Below are positions 36,047 through 47,264 of a stretch of DNA of 64,000 nt, piece after piece (position 1 is the first letter of the stretch; each line of letters opens with the position of its first letter). Source of the DNA: Caldalkalibacillus uzonensis (GTDB taxonomy: Bacteria > Bacillota > Bacilli > Caldalkalibacillales > Caldalkalibacillaceae); assembly GCF_030814135.1 (NCBI RefSeq), contig NZ_JAUSUQ010000003.1:186001-250000 (forward strand), in the 5' to 3' direction. The notes below the pieces were generated by a model. It did not search any database. It worked only from the letters and a program-made list of their open reading frames with translations, and was not told where the DNA came from. The translations under genes and the position numbers were made by a program.

Positions 36047-36791
36047 CATTCGCATGCGTGCAGCCCAAGGGGGCCCCCATGAACAGGGTGGCAAACACAT
36101 TTCCGGCGGTGAAAGGCTGGTCCAGAGCCCAGATGTGAACCAGGCCGTGCTAGAGTTAATGGACAAAGCCAGCAATCACAGCAGAGGTCCGTTTGATTTT
36201 CTAAACCTGATTGTTGAAGAGATCCCATGGGAAGAGTTAAAGCTGCTTCCCCCGCTCCCCGTTCAAACGGAACAGGTTGCATCCGTTGAGGCGGGAAGAG
36301 ACTTAGCGCTTACTCTGGTGGGCAAGTGCGGTGTGTCTCCGGCAGCCGGAAAGCTCGGGTTACAACTGATCCAGTCCATGGGCCATGTGCGGGGGGCGGT
36401 CGTGCTCGATGCCCATACAGGGGAACGGCTGGATGACCGGGGAGAAAGGGGAGTCCGCGTCTCCCGCCTCGATTGGCGGCCTGGAAGTTATGAACGCTGG
36501 CTAGACCAGCATCCTGGCCTGACCAATCCCAGAACAAAAGAAGCTTTGGCCTTAGCCACCAAAGTAAGCGCCGCTCCAGGTGCCGTGGCTGAGCTGTGCT
36601 GGTCCGATGACCCCGATTACGTGACCGGCTATGTGGCCGCACCTCACTTAGGCTACTGCCGGATTACCAGGCTTAAATCTCCCGGTGAGGAGCATGGCGG
36701 GCGAGTCTTCTTTATTCATCGCTCTGTTGACCTGGATACTTATCTGACTTTCCTGGAACAAACACCCGTTTGGATTGGTTGGGAGGATTGA
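36015..36791 (+). CDS. bioW: 6-carboxyhexanoate-CoA ligase (pimeloyl-CoA synthetase) BioW
   Basis: A 258-residue BioW. The N-terminal block YSIRMRAAQGGPHEQGGKHI with SGGERLV is diagnostic of the family, and DERGVRVSRLDW-type sequence (here DDRGERGVRVSRLDWR) and GCVAAPHLGYCRI-like sequence (VAAPHLGYCRITR) follow. It activates pimelate with ATP and CoA to pimeloyl-CoA. ATG 36015 is preceded by GGAGG at six bases; the frame is open further upstream inside the previous gene. Three bases separate it from bioA. Confidence 0.95.
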   Translation: MANTNTPTLYSIRMRAAQGGPHEQGGKHISGGERLVQSPDVNQAVLELMDKASNHSRGPFDFLNLIVEEIPWEELKLLPPLPVQTEQVASVEAGRDLALTLVGKCGVSPAAGKLGLQLIQSMGHVRGAVVLDAHTGERLDDRGERGVRVSRLDWRPGSYERWLDQHPGLTNPRTKEALALATKVSAAPGAVAELCWSDDPDYVTGYVAAPHLGYCRITRLKSPGEEHGGRVFFIHRSVDLDTYLTFLEQTPVWIGWED

Positions 36792-36794
36792 GAG

Positions 36795-38148
36795 ATGTTT
36801 GATCATCAAGCATTGATTGAAAAAAGTAAACAGTATTTGTGGCTGCCTTTTACCCAAATGAAAGATTACGACCAGCATCCGCTGATTATTGCCAGCGGTG
36901 AAGGGGTCCGCCTGACTGACACGCAAGGCAAATCCTATTATGACGGCTTTTCATCTGTGTGGCTCAATGTGCACGGACACCGCAGGGCAGAACTGGATGA
37001 AGCGATCAGAAAGCAGCTTGAGCTGATTGCCCACTCTACTTTGCTGGGCATGACCAATGTCCCTGCCACCCTGCTGGCCGAAAAACTGGTGGACATCACC
37101 CCGCCAGGCCTGACGAGAGTCTTCTATTCGGACAGCGGAGCGGAAGCGGTGGAAATTGCTTTGAAAATGGCTTTCCAATACTGGCAAAACATCGGTCAAA
37201 AAGAGAAACAGACATTTATCACGATGAAAAACGGCTACCACGGGGACACCATCGGAGCGGTCAGCGTCGGTGCGATCGATTTGTTCCACCAGATTTATCA
37301 GCCTCTGTTGTTTAAGAGCTTTAAAGTCCCTTATCCTTACGTTTACCGTCATCCCAGCCGGGATAGAGAACAGTGCAAGCAGGACTGCTTACAAGCGCTG
37401 CATCACGTTTTGACAGAACACCACCAGCAAGTGGCAGCTCTGATTGTGGAGCCCATGATTCAAGGGGCAGGTGGCATGATCACCATGCCTCCTGGATTTT
37501 TGAGCGAAGTGGCCCGCTTGTGCCGTGAATTTGATGTCCTGCTCATTTGTGATGAAGTGGCCACCGGCTTTGGCCGCACCGGGCGAATGTTTGCCTGTGA
37601 ACATGAAGATGTCCGGCCCGACATTATGACCGTAGCCAAAGGGATTACCGGCGGGTATCTGCCTATTGCGGCCACCTTGACCACTGAAACGGTTTATGAA
37701 GCCTTTTATGCCGATTACACCGAACTGAAAACATTTTTCCACGGTCATTCCTATACAGGCAACCAGCTGGGCTGTGCCGTTGCTCTGGCTAACTTGGAGC
37801 TGTTTGAGCAGGAAAACGTAGTAGAACAGGTGGCCGAAAAAGCTGCCTTTATTGCCCCGTTGCTCCAAGAGCTTGCTTCCCTGGACCATGTGGGGGAGGT
37901 ACGCCAGATTGGCCTGATGGCCGGAGTGGAACTGGTTCAGGATAAAGAGACCCGCCAGCCCTTTGCCTGGGAAAAACGGATGGGCTACCGCGTCTCCCTC
38001 AAAATGCGGGAACTGGGCATGCTGACACGGCCTATGGGCGATGTACTGGTGTTTATGCCTCCACTGTGCAGCACCAGAGAGGAGTTGCAGGAGATGATCT
38101 GCATCATGCGCCAGTCCATTGAGCAGGTCACCCAAGGAGAACAGGTTT

Positions 38149-38156
<8 letters not shown>
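36795..38156 (+). CDS. bioA: Adenosylmethionine-8-amino-7-oxononanoate aminotransferase BioA
   Basis: A class III aminotransferase of 453 residues. BioA-type features: [10 protein letters not shown] near the N-terminus, [32 protein letters not shown], the PLP-Asp region [15 protein letters not shown] and the PLP-Lys region [14 protein letters not shown]. It transaminates KAPA to DAPA; the amino donor (S-adenosylmethionine or lysine) is not decided by sequence alone. It overlaps bioF by 8 bases. Confidence 0.94.
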
Positions 38157-40040
<1,884 letters not shown>

Positions 40041-40062
40041 TACTGTAAAGGAGGCGTGTGGA

Positions 40063-41094
40063 TTGTCAATATTTTCACAAGCACGAGTGAATGTATGGGA
40101 AGTATACGCTGATAAAGCTTTGCGGGGTGAAGTTTTAACCAAAGATGAAGCGTTTCATATCCTCGGTGCACCAGATGGGGAACTTCTGCCCCTGTTGCAA
40201 GCCGCTTACCGGGTCCGTTATCACTACTATGGCAATAAAGTGAAACTCAATATGATCATTAATGCCAAAAGCGGTTTATGTCCTGAGGACTGCGGCTACT
40301 GTTCTCAATCTATTGTGTCCAAAGCGCCCATCGAAAAATATCCCTTATTGGATAAAGAAACCCTGATTGAAGGGGCACGGGAAGCGGTAAGACGCAAAGC
40401 GGGAACCTATTGTATTGTGGCCAGCGGCCGCGGTGCAACGGACAAGGAGATTGAGCAAGTGGTCGAAGCTGTGAAAGCCATCAAGCAGGAAATGCCGCTT
40501 AAAATCTGCTGTTGTTTGGGTATTATCTCAGAAGAGCAGGCCCAAAAGCTCCGTGAAGCCGGGGTGGAACGCTACAACCACAACTTAAATACCAGTGCCA
40601 GCCATTACGGTCACATCACCACCACGCACACCTACGAAGACCGGGTGCGCACGGTACAACATGTGAAGCAGGCAGGCATCTCCCCTTGCTCAGGCTGCAT
40701 CATTGGGATGGGGGAAACCTGGGATGATGTGTATCATCTGGCCCTCAGCCTGAGGGAATTAGATGCAGATTCCATACCTGTCAACTTTTTGCACGCCATT
40801 CCGGGGACGCCGCTGGAGAATATGGATGAGTTAAATCCGCGCTACTGTTTGAAAGTACTCGCCCTGTTCCGTTTTATCAACCCTTCTAAAGAGATTCGTA
40901 TTTCCGGAGGACGGGAAGTCAACCTGCGCTCCCTGCAAGCGCTCGGTCTCTATCCGGCCAATGCCATCTTTGTGGGTGACTATTTAACCACGGAAGGCCA
41001 AACAGCCCGGGCTGACCATCAGATGATCGAGGACCTGGGCTTTGAAATCGAGTTAATGCATTATTCTCTAAATATGTCTTCTAATTCTACTTGA
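40063..41094 (+). CDS. bioB: Biotin synthase BioB
   Basis: A radical SAM enzyme of 343 residues with the cluster motif CPEDCGYC, the auxiliary-cluster region (YNHNLNTSASHYGHITTTHT, SPCSGCIIGMGE) and RISGGREVNLRSLQALGLYP. It inserts sulfur into dethiobiotin. I place the start at TTG 40063, eight bases after AAAGGAGG; the frame is open upstream through bioD but without a good ribosome binding site. The usual C-terminus is near DLGFEIE; here about 15 extra residues follow, and the last 34 bases overlap the 3' end of the opposite-strand Uma2 gene. No terminator is visible after it. Confidence 0.95.
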   Translation: MSIFSQARVNVWEVYADKALRGEVLTKDEAFHILGAPDGELLPLLQAAYRVRYHYYGNKVKLNMIINAKSGLCPEDCGYCSQSIVSKAPIEKYPLLDKETLIEGAREAVRRKAGTYCIVASGRGATDKEIEQVVEAVKAIKQEMPLKICCCLGIISEEQAQKLREAGVERYNHNLNTSASHYGHITTTHTYEDRVRTVQHVKQAGISPCSGCIIGMGETWDDVYHLALSLRELDADSIPVNFLHAIPGTPLENMDELNPRYCLKVLALFRFINPSKEIRISGGREVNLRSLQALGLYPANAIFVGDYLTTEGQTARADHQMIEDLGFEIELMHYSLNMSSNST

Positions 41095-41627
41095 AATCCC
41101 TTTAGTATTTCTGACTCAACAGTTCCTATTTCTTTCAATATATCCTTTTGTTGATAATGCCCTTTTTCATCTAGGACGTAAATTTGAACTGCGTTTAACA
41201 TAGGATTGATAATCCAATATTCCTTTACACCGTATTGCATATACAAATTCATTTTAGTCACTAAATCATTTGATTGATTAGATGGACTTAGAATTTCAAT
41301 AATTAAATCGGGAACTCCAACAAACTTATTTTCTTGTAAGCCTTGCTTATCACAAATGACGGATAAATCAGGCACTAATATTTTAGTTCCCTCTATGCCA
41401 TCCTTTTTGAGTTCAATGTCATAAGGAGCACTAAATACTTCACAATTGGTGCCTTCTAAAAAATTAAACAATTTTGCTTGTAATCTTCCCGATACTCTTT
41501 GATGTTTCGTGGAAGGTGATGGTGTCATCAAAACAATGCCGTCTACGTATTCCAACAAATCGTTTGTTTCCTCTCTCATTTTATAAAATTCTTCGAGACT
41601 TATTTTGCTTTTTTGAGGCAAATTCAT
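41061..41627 (-). CDS. Uma2 family (DUF820) endonuclease-like protein
   Basis: A 188-residue protein of the Uma2/DUF820 family with a PD-(D/E)xK-type fold: EYVDGIVLMTPSPSTKHQR near the N-terminus, VPDLSVICDKQG, GVPDLIIEILSPSNQ with a following Lys in VTKMNLYMQYGVKEYWII. The residues D, E and K are all present. Members are common in Cyanobacteria and thermophilic Firmicutes and their role is not settled; many are near mobile DNA. It is more AT-rich than bioB and the cob genes, and overlaps bioB by 34 bases tail to tail, suggesting a later arrival. Confidence 0.88.
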   Translation of the reverse strand: MNLPQKSKISLEEFYKMREETNDLLEYVDGIVLMTPSPSTKHQRVSGRLQAKLFNFLEGTNCEVFSAPYDIELKKDGIEGTKILVPDLSVICDKQGLQENKFVGVPDLIIEILSPSNQSNDLVTKMNLYMQYGVKEYWIINPMLNAVQIYVLDEKGHYQQKDILKEIGTVESEILKGFQVELEDIFRE

Positions 41628-41700
41628 AGCAACACCACCTTTGCTTACAAGTTTGTTAAGAACATTATACCACGAAACATCTATATATCATTCTTGCTCG

Positions 41701-42480
41701 TTAGGCCAGTTGGCCTATCACGGTTAACGGTGCCTTTAATTGCCGCTGGAGACGGCCGATCGCCTCTTCTGCCGCTGAAAAAATGACACAAGTGGACGGA
41801 CCGGCCGATTTCTCAAGATCAAGGGTGGTCCGCCCCTTTTGAACTTCCAGTTGAGAAGCGAGTCCGGCACTATTGGCCAGTTCCTGCGCTTCATACAAGA
41901 TTCCTTTGGAACCAACCGGCAGGATATCATGAACGTCGGGTTGCTGACGCAATATATACAGTTCCTCAATGGATAATATCTGAGGATCATCCAGGCGGAC
42001 GTCATCATCAGGCGCACTTTTGGGCCAGCCGGCACAAGCCACCCAGTCACCCTGACGTGTAGAGCCCGGAAAAAACCGGGCTTTTTCTGCTTTGCCCAGC
42101 ACGGTAATACCTACACCAGTTTGTACGGTAGGCACATTCTCCTCTGTACTGCCGGTAAACTGCACGTCCACGTCAAGCCCGGCCTGTTTGGCGTACGCTT
42201 TCAATCCTTGGACAATCTCCCTTCCTGCCGGATCCCATTCCACACTGAGCGTGTTGACCACGAGTACAGGGGCAGCACCAGCAGAAATAAGCTCGAACAA
42301 AGGCACCCGCAGGGCAAACGCACCGACAACAGCACCGTCTGCCTTTACCTTGTCATGCGGTTTACTGCCAATGCCCCCCACCGAATCACAGGCAACCACC
42401 ATCACCTCCTGCTCGTTCAGCTCCATGACCGTTAAATCTCTCACTTGGAACATTGTCGAATGTTTGCCCATCCCCACCAT
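41701..42480 (-). CDS. AIR-synthase/ThiL-like kinase, candidate alpha-ribazole kinase CblS
   Basis: A 259-residue protein of the PurM/ThiL/AIR-synthase type: VACDSVGGIGSKPHDKVKAD with the acidic ATP/Mg loop, the Ala/Val-rich VVGAFALRVPLFELISAGAA helix, QTGVGITVLGKAEKARFF and GDWVACAGWPKS. In Bacillales and Listeria a kinase described as acting on alpha-ribazole (CblS) is found among cobalamin genes and, as far as I recall, is of this type. This gene is the last of the cob operon, just after a corrinoid-type ABC importer. Start at ATG 42480 because GGAGGG precedes it; the upstream GTG overlaps that site. The specific substrate is inferred. Confidence 0.6.
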   Translation of the reverse strand: MVGMGKHSTMFQVRDLTVMELNEQEVMVVACDSVGGIGSKPHDKVKADGAVVGAFALRVPLFELISAGAAPVLVVNTLSVEWDPAGREIVQGLKAYAKQAGLDVDVQFTGSTEENVPTVQTGVGITVLGKAEKARFFPGSTRQGDWVACAGWPKSAPDDDVRLDDPQILSIEELYILRQQPDVHDILPVGSKGILYEAQELANSAGLASQLEVQKGRTTLDLEKSAGPSTCVIFSAAEEAIGRLQRQLKAPLTVIGQLA

Positions 42481-42538
42481 GGCTATGCATCCCTCCACAC
42501 CAAGCGCTGCTCAGATTGTGTTTTTATGTTTTTCTGCT

Positions 42539-43582
42539 TTATTCTGCCTTCTCCGGATAAAACCCTTTGATCAGTATTTCCAATGCTAAAGGAGCCCGGA
42601 TGCCTTCGGCAGCAGCCGATAAGGGAACGACGACGAACCGTTCATGCTGGATGGCTGGTACATTGTCCAGCGCTGGATGCCGCAGCAGGAAATCTATTTT
42701 TTGTTCAGCTGTCATCTCCCCGTAATCAACAACGACGATGACCTCGGGTGATCGTTCGACTACCTCTTCCCAGTTAACGGCCCCCCAATTTTTGTCCAAA
42801 TCAGCAAAAATGTTTTCTCCCCCAGCTAAGCGAATCAGGGTATTCATATAATTTTGTCCCACGGTAAAAGCCTGATCTTCCCCACTGTCGTAGACAAAGA
42901 CCCGGATTGGCTCATCCACCTTCCCAATCTGTTCCTGCAAGAGGGCAATATCTGTTTCCATCTGGGCAATCAGCGCCTTAGCCCGCTCTTCCACTCCAAA
43001 AATACGGCCGATGTTATGGATATCCTGGTACACATCCTCAATCGTCGGTCCCACGATCGTAGAAGAGTGATGCAAGTAAGCCGTCACACCGAAGGCTTCT
43101 AACTCCTCTACGGAACCAACCCCATTTTCACTAAAGGCGCTCTGCCATCCCGCATAAGCAAAATCCGGTTCAACCGAGAGAAACACCTCTTGGGATGGAT
43201 ATCGATCAGCCAGGACAGGGATCTGCTCGTAAGCTTCCTGAAACTGTGGCAAAATCTCATCATCCAAATAGGCGGTCCCCACCATCACCTCTTCCAGTCC
43301 CAAAGCCAGCATCACTTCGGTTACATGCTGGTTCAGAGTAACAGCCCTTTGCGGGGGCTTATCAAAGCTGAGTGTGCGTCCGTTATTTTCAATCGTGACC
43401 GGCTGGTACCCGCTGGCACCAGCGGGATCAGTCTGAGTCTCCTCACCAGAGGCCTCTCCTTCCGCCACAGTACCGTTCTCTGCCGGTGAGCTGCTGGCCT
43501 GTTCAGAGCTGCAGGCAGTCAGCACAAAGACAACTATCATGATAACGATAAGAAGAAGATGGCATTTGGGCAAACGGAACAT
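42539..43582 (-). CDS. ABC transporter substrate-binding lipoprotein (BtuF/FepB type)
   Basis: A 347-residue lipoprotein: hydrophobic leader and lipobox ending VVFVLTAC, then a Ser/Glu/Gly linker and a class III binding domain with ALGLEEVMVGTAYLDDEI, FGVTAYLHHSSTIVGPTIED and VVERSPEVIVVVDYGEMT. It belongs to the iron-siderophore/cobalamin binding protein family. Start at ATG 43582 after AAAGGGG. Together with the next two genes upstream it makes a second importer inside the cob operon. Corrinoid, cobalt-complex or siderophore transport are all possible; the operon favours a corrinoid. Confidence 0.88.
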   Translation of the reverse strand: MFRLPKCHLLLIVIMIVVFVLTACSSEQASSSPAENGTVAEGEASGEETQTDPAGASGYQPVTIENNGRTLSFDKPPQRAVTLNQHVTEVMLALGLEEVMVGTAYLDDEILPQFQEAYEQIPVLADRYPSQEVFLSVEPDFAYAGWQSAFSENGVGSVEELEAFGVTAYLHHSSTIVGPTIEDVYQDIHNIGRIFGVEERAKALIAQMETDIALLQEQIGKVDEPIRVFVYDSGEDQAFTVGQNYMNTLIRLAGGENIFADLDKNWGAVNWEEVVERSPEVIVVVDYGEMTAEQKIDFLLRHPALDNVPAIQHERFVVVPLSAAAEGIRAPLALEILIKGFYPEKAE

Positions 43583-43734
43583 GTTCTTACCCCTTTCTTC
43601 CAGAGCATGTATTTTGGATTGTTCCCTCACTGGCCAAACTGTTCTGGCCTGGCATGTCTTAAAACCAATCACTAATCCAAGCCCCAGCATGGTCCACATG
43701 CCAAGTTCCATAATTGTTTTCCTCCTTTCATCAA

Positions 43735-44520
43735 TTACTTATGGTTTCTTCCCCTTGTCTCCGTGGGGAAAAACGTAATCACAGGCTTGTTGAATACAGG
43801 ATGAGGGCGCACTTCGGCCTGCACCTGAAAGACCTCCGCCAAAAGGGATGGGGTGAGGACCTCTTCCGGCGTCCCGTCAGCTACTAGGTGCCCCTCTTTC
43901 ATCACCAGCAAACGGTCACAATACATGGCGGCCAGATTGAGATCATGCAAGGCGGCCAATACAGTGACTTCCAAGCTTTTGACCAGCTCCAAAATATGCA
44001 ACTGATGGTGAATGTCTAGATGGTTCGTCGGCTCATCCAAGATCAGATAGTCGGCACCTTGGGCCAAGACCCGGGCAATCTGCACCCGCTGTTTCTCTCC
44101 TCCTGACAAGCCGCTGTAAGGTTCATCCAGCTTATCCTGCAAACCAACCTGTTGTAAGGCCTGTTGCACCATTTCCTCATCAGCGGGAGTATCCGGTTCC
44201 AACAAACGCTTATGGGGGAAGCGCCCCATATGGACAATTTCCCGCACTTTGAATTCAAACAGAAGGGGAGCTTCCTGGCTGACAACGGCCATCTTCTTGG
44301 CTGTCTCTTTAAGTGGTATACGGCTTAGGGCCTCACCCTCCAATGTGACCAGACCGGCCTGGGGCTTAAGCACACGGTAAATCGTTTTGAGCAGCGTAGA
44401 TTTGCCGCTTCCGTTTGGTCCTACTAAGCCGACAAACTCTCCTTTGTTGACCGAAGCGGTCACTTGCTGAACAATGGTCTTACCCCCTACCGCTGTCGAC
44501 AACTCCTCCAGCTTGATCAT
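43735..44520 (-). CDS. ABC transporter ATPase (FecE/BtuD type)
   Basis: A 261-residue ATPase with Walker A GPNGSGKST at 34-42, signature YSGLSGGEKQRVQIARVLAQ near 137 and Walker B YLILDEPTNHLDIHHQ near 160. It lacks the CbiZ extension found in the ATPase at 757-2241. Its start overlaps the permease 3' end by 4 bases. Confidence 0.93.
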   Translation of the reverse strand: MIKLEELSTAVGGKTIVQQVTASVNKGEFVGLVGPNGSGKSTLLKTIYRVLKPQAGLVTLEGEALSRIPLKETAKKMAVVSQEAPLLFEFKVREIVHMGRFPHKRLLEPDTPADEEMVQQALQQVGLQDKLDEPYSGLSGGEKQRVQIARVLAQGADYLILDEPTNHLDIHHQLHILELVKSLEVTVLAALHDLNLAAMYCDRLLVMKEGHLVADGTPEEVLTPSLLAEVFQVQAEVRPHPVFNKPVITFFPTETRGRNHK

Positions 44521-45659
44521 CCCTGTTCACTTCCCCCAAAGCTATATTGGCGGCTGCGCAAAAGCCAAATGAAAAACGGCCCGCCACACAGTGCAGTGAC
44601 AATCCCGATCGGCAGCTCTTCTGGAGCCAGGATCATGCGGGCAAACACATCGGCCCAAATCAGAAAGATGGCACCTGCCAAAGCGCTGAAGGGCAACACC
44701 AGGCGATGGTCCGCTCCCACCACCAGACGAACCATATGTGGAATCATCAAGCCGACAAAGCCGATTGCTCCGCTGACAGCAACGAGCACTCCAGTGATCA
44801 AAGCGGTGACCATAATCAGGATTTTACGAAAACGGTGCACGTCCACTCCCAGTGTGGTGGCTGCTTCATCGCCCATTAATAGCGCATTCAGGGTTCTGAA
44901 CTGGATCAGCAGGTAGAACAAGCCAGCGGCGATGACCAGAACCGGAATCGTCAAGTACTCCCACCTGGCCCCAGCCAGGCTGCCCATCATCCAGAACAGG
45001 GCGGAGCGGATGGCTTCCTCGCGTGGGGCTGTCATGACGATAAAACTGGTCAGGGACGAGAGCACCATGGAAATGGCAATGCCGGCCAGAAGCAAGCGAA
45101 CAATCGAAATGCGGCCGCCTATCTGGGCGATAACAAATACCAGCATGACCGAAAGCAGAGCCCCGCCAAAGGCAGCCAACGCCAGCGCATATTGGCCCAA
45201 GAGACTGAATGCCCCGGCTACAATGACGGCCGTTGCCCCCACTGAAGCACCGGAGGAAACCCCCAAAATATACGGGTCAGCCAGGGAATTGCGCACAAGG
45301 GCCTGGATCGCAACGCCCACTGTGGCCAAACCGGCGCCAACCAAACCAGCCAAAAGCACCCTGGGTAAACGGATGTCCCAGACAATATGGCCGTGGGGCG
45401 TGCTCCAATCAGCCGTAACCGCTCCCCCAATCCAAGGCAGGTTAGCCAGAATAATCTGCCACACCGTGAGGGGCGGCACAGAGACCGGACCAATCATAAC
45501 GGCCACTGTCAGGGAGACGACAAAGGTAAGGCCCAACAGAGCCAGTCCTACAACCAGTTTAAACCGCTGTGTTTGATCCCGCTGAAACAAGGGGCGGTTA
45601 AAACCTGTTGCCAACGTTATTTTCTTGTTTTGATCTGTGTTTCCCATTGTTTCAGCCAT
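44517..45659 (-). CDS. ABC transporter permease (FecCD/BtuC type)
   Basis: A 380-residue permease with about ten membrane segments and the FecCD blocks RLPRVLLAGLVGAGLATVG, NSLADPYILGVSSGASVG and GAIGFVGLMIPHMVRLV. The start at ATG 45659 overlaps the cobA stop by 8 bases (ATGGCTGA); the frame is open to 45800 inside cobA but that part is unlikely. About 45 hydrophilic residues precede the first membrane segment. Confidence 0.92.
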   Translation of the reverse strand: MAETMGNTDQNKKITLATGFNRPLFQRDQTQRFKLVVGLALLGLTFVVSLTVAVMIGPVSVPPLTVWQIILANLPWIGGAVTADWSTPHGHIVWDIRLPRVLLAGLVGAGLATVGVAIQALVRNSLADPYILGVSSGASVGATAVIVAGAFSLLGQYALALAAFGGALLSVMLVFVIAQIGGRISIVRLLLAGIAISMVLSSLTSFIVMTAPREEAIRSALFWMMGSLAGARWEYLTIPVLVIAAGLFYLLIQFRTLNALLMGDEAATTLGVDVHRFRKILIMVTALITGVLVAVSGAIGFVGLMIPHMVRLVVGADHRLVLPFSALAGAIFLIWADVFARMILAPEELPIGIVTALCGGPFFIWLLRSRQYSFGGSEQG

Positions 45660-46503
45660 GCTGCCCACCACCGGATAAGGGAGCCAAAGCTGCAGCATGA
45701 AACTCCATACTCTTCGCCAGCCTGTCCCTGATGCGAACCACTTCCCCCACCACGATGACGGCCGGAGAACCGATCCTGCTGTCTTGCACCTGCTGTTCAA
45801 TTGTCTCCAATGTACCGGTGACTAACTTTTGCCTGGGTGTCGTCGCCCACTGGATCACCGCCACCGGAGTGTCTGGCGCCCTTCCATGGTGAAGCAAAGC
45901 ATGGCAAATCTCCGACAAACGGTTCATACCCATATAAAACACCAGGGTATCGATTCCTCTGGCCAGCGCAGCCCAGGTCCGTTCACACTCTGCACCATGC
46001 TGCCTTACTTCTGGTGTGCCCGTTTCTTTCGACTGTGCACAGGAGTCACCTTTTTCCCCGGCATGACCGGTCACCACAGCAAACGAAGAGGCATAGGCCC
46101 GGTGCGTGAGGGGGATGCCCGCCGCTGCTGCGGCCCCCGCAGCTGCTGTCACCCCTGGTACAATTTCAAAGGGAACAGCGTGGGCAGCAAGCCATTCAGC
46201 CTCTTCCCCCACCCGTCCAAAGACCGAGGGATCGCCTCCCTTTAAGCGGGTGACCACTTTTCCTTCCCGTGCTTTCTCCACCAGCAATTGATTGATCCGT
46301 TCCTGGCGCAACGTGTGCTGCCGGGGAGACTTGCCGCAAAAAATCAGCTCTGCTTGGGGAGAGGCATAAGCTAAGAGCTCAGGGCCGGCCAAGCGGTCGT
46401 AGATGATCACATCGGCCTCTTGAATGCATTCCAACCCCCGCACGGTAATGAGCTTGGGGTGGCCAGGTCCTGCTCCGACAAGATATACTTTGCCCGTTCC
46501 CAT
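45652..46503 (-). CDS. cobA: Uroporphyrinogen-III C-methyltransferase (SUMT)
   Basis: A 283-residue SAM-dependent tetrapyrrole methylase: VYLVGAGPGHPKLITVRGLE at the N-terminus, VIIYDRLAGPELL, TRLKGGDPSVFGRVGEEAEW and VPGVTAAAGAAAAAGIPLTH. It methylates uroporphyrinogen III at C2 and C7 to precorrin-2, the branch to siroheme and cobalamin. Most homologues have about 250-260 residues; here an insert of roughly 20 residues (GDSCAQSKETGTPEVRQHGA) follows VTGHAGEK. It lies 23 bases after sirC. Confidence 0.94.
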   Translation of the reverse strand: MGTGKVYLVGAGPGHPKLITVRGLECIQEADVIIYDRLAGPELLAYASPQAELIFCGKSPRQHTLRQERINQLLVEKAREGKVVTRLKGGDPSVFGRVGEEAEWLAAHAVPFEIVPGVTAAAGAAAAAGIPLTHRAYASSFAVVTGHAGEKGDSCAQSKETGTPEVRQHGAECERTWAALARGIDTLVFYMGMNRLSEICHALLHHGRAPDTPVAVIQWATTPRQKLVTGTLETIEQQVQDSRIGSPAVIVVGEVVRIRDRLAKSMEFHAAALAPLSGGGQHG

Positions 46504-46526
46504 CTGCTCACTCCTTCCTGATCACT

Positions 46527-47264
46527 TTAAATCTCATCCTCGCTTTGCTGCTGCACAGATTGCTTTAGAGCAGGATCAGAGTCACCATCTTGTCCGGCTT
46601 TCCTCTCCACTTCTGCTGTAGCACTTCCGGCCGCTGTACTTAACAGGCGGCGGTAACGTGCTGACCGTTCTTCCTGCTTTCCCTCTCTGGTTAAGCGCAG
46701 AAAAACAGGATCCAAAAGGGCGGCAAACAACCTTTGCCTCTGTTTTTGATCCGACACATGCTGCAATATTTCCTCGCGGCAGCTGGCCAAAAAATCAACA
46801 TAGTCGGCATACACATCATCATAACGTTCCGCCAATTCTGCTGTAATCTTCTTGGCCAATCCCGGACTGGCACCTGAAGTGGAGACGCTGATCGAGAGCT
46901 TTCCCCGCCGGAACGTCGTCGGGACAATAAAATGGCTTAAATCAGGACGATCCACTATATTAATCCATTGCTGTGGTTCCAAAGCATTGTAAACCGCTAT
47001 ATTCACATGTGGATCATTGGTAGCGGCAATCACCAGGCGTGCTCCCCTTATATCTCCAGGGTCAAACTGCTTGTCCAGCCACCTGATTTTCCCTTGCCTG
47101 GCCCACTCTTTGAGGTCAGGTGCCAACTGTGGACTGACTACTGTCACTTGAGCCCCAGCCTCCAGCAGTTTACCCACTTTCCTGGCCGCTACTGTTCCTC
47201 CCCCAATCACAACAACGGGCAGCTCTTCAATGTTTAAAATGACAGGATATCCCGGTTTATTCAC
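46527..47264 (-). CDS. sirC: Precorrin-2 dehydrogenase (SirC/Met8p-like)
   Basis: A 245-residue protein with an N-terminal NAD-binding domain (LPVVVIGGGTVAARKVGKLL), VIAATNDPHVN and NIVDRPDLSHFIVPTTFRRG, and the dimerisation region SVSTSGASPGLAKKITAELA. It oxidises precorrin-2 to sirohydrochlorin; chelatase activity is probably provided by cbiX in the same operon. An acidic, Gln-rich tail of about 40 residues is not conserved. The start overlaps the cobT stop by 4 bases. Confidence 0.9.
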   Translation of the reverse strand: MNKPGYPVILNIEELPVVVIGGGTVAARKVGKLLEAGAQVTVVSPQLAPDLKEWARQGKIRWLDKQFDPGDIRGARLVIAATNDPHVNIAVYNALEPQQWINIVDRPDLSHFIVPTTFRRGKLSISVSTSGASPGLAKKITAELAERYDDVYADYVDFLASCREEILQHVSDQKQRQRLFAALLDPVFLRLTREGKQEERSARYRRLLSTAAGSATAEVERKAGQDGDSDPALKQSVQQQSEDEI

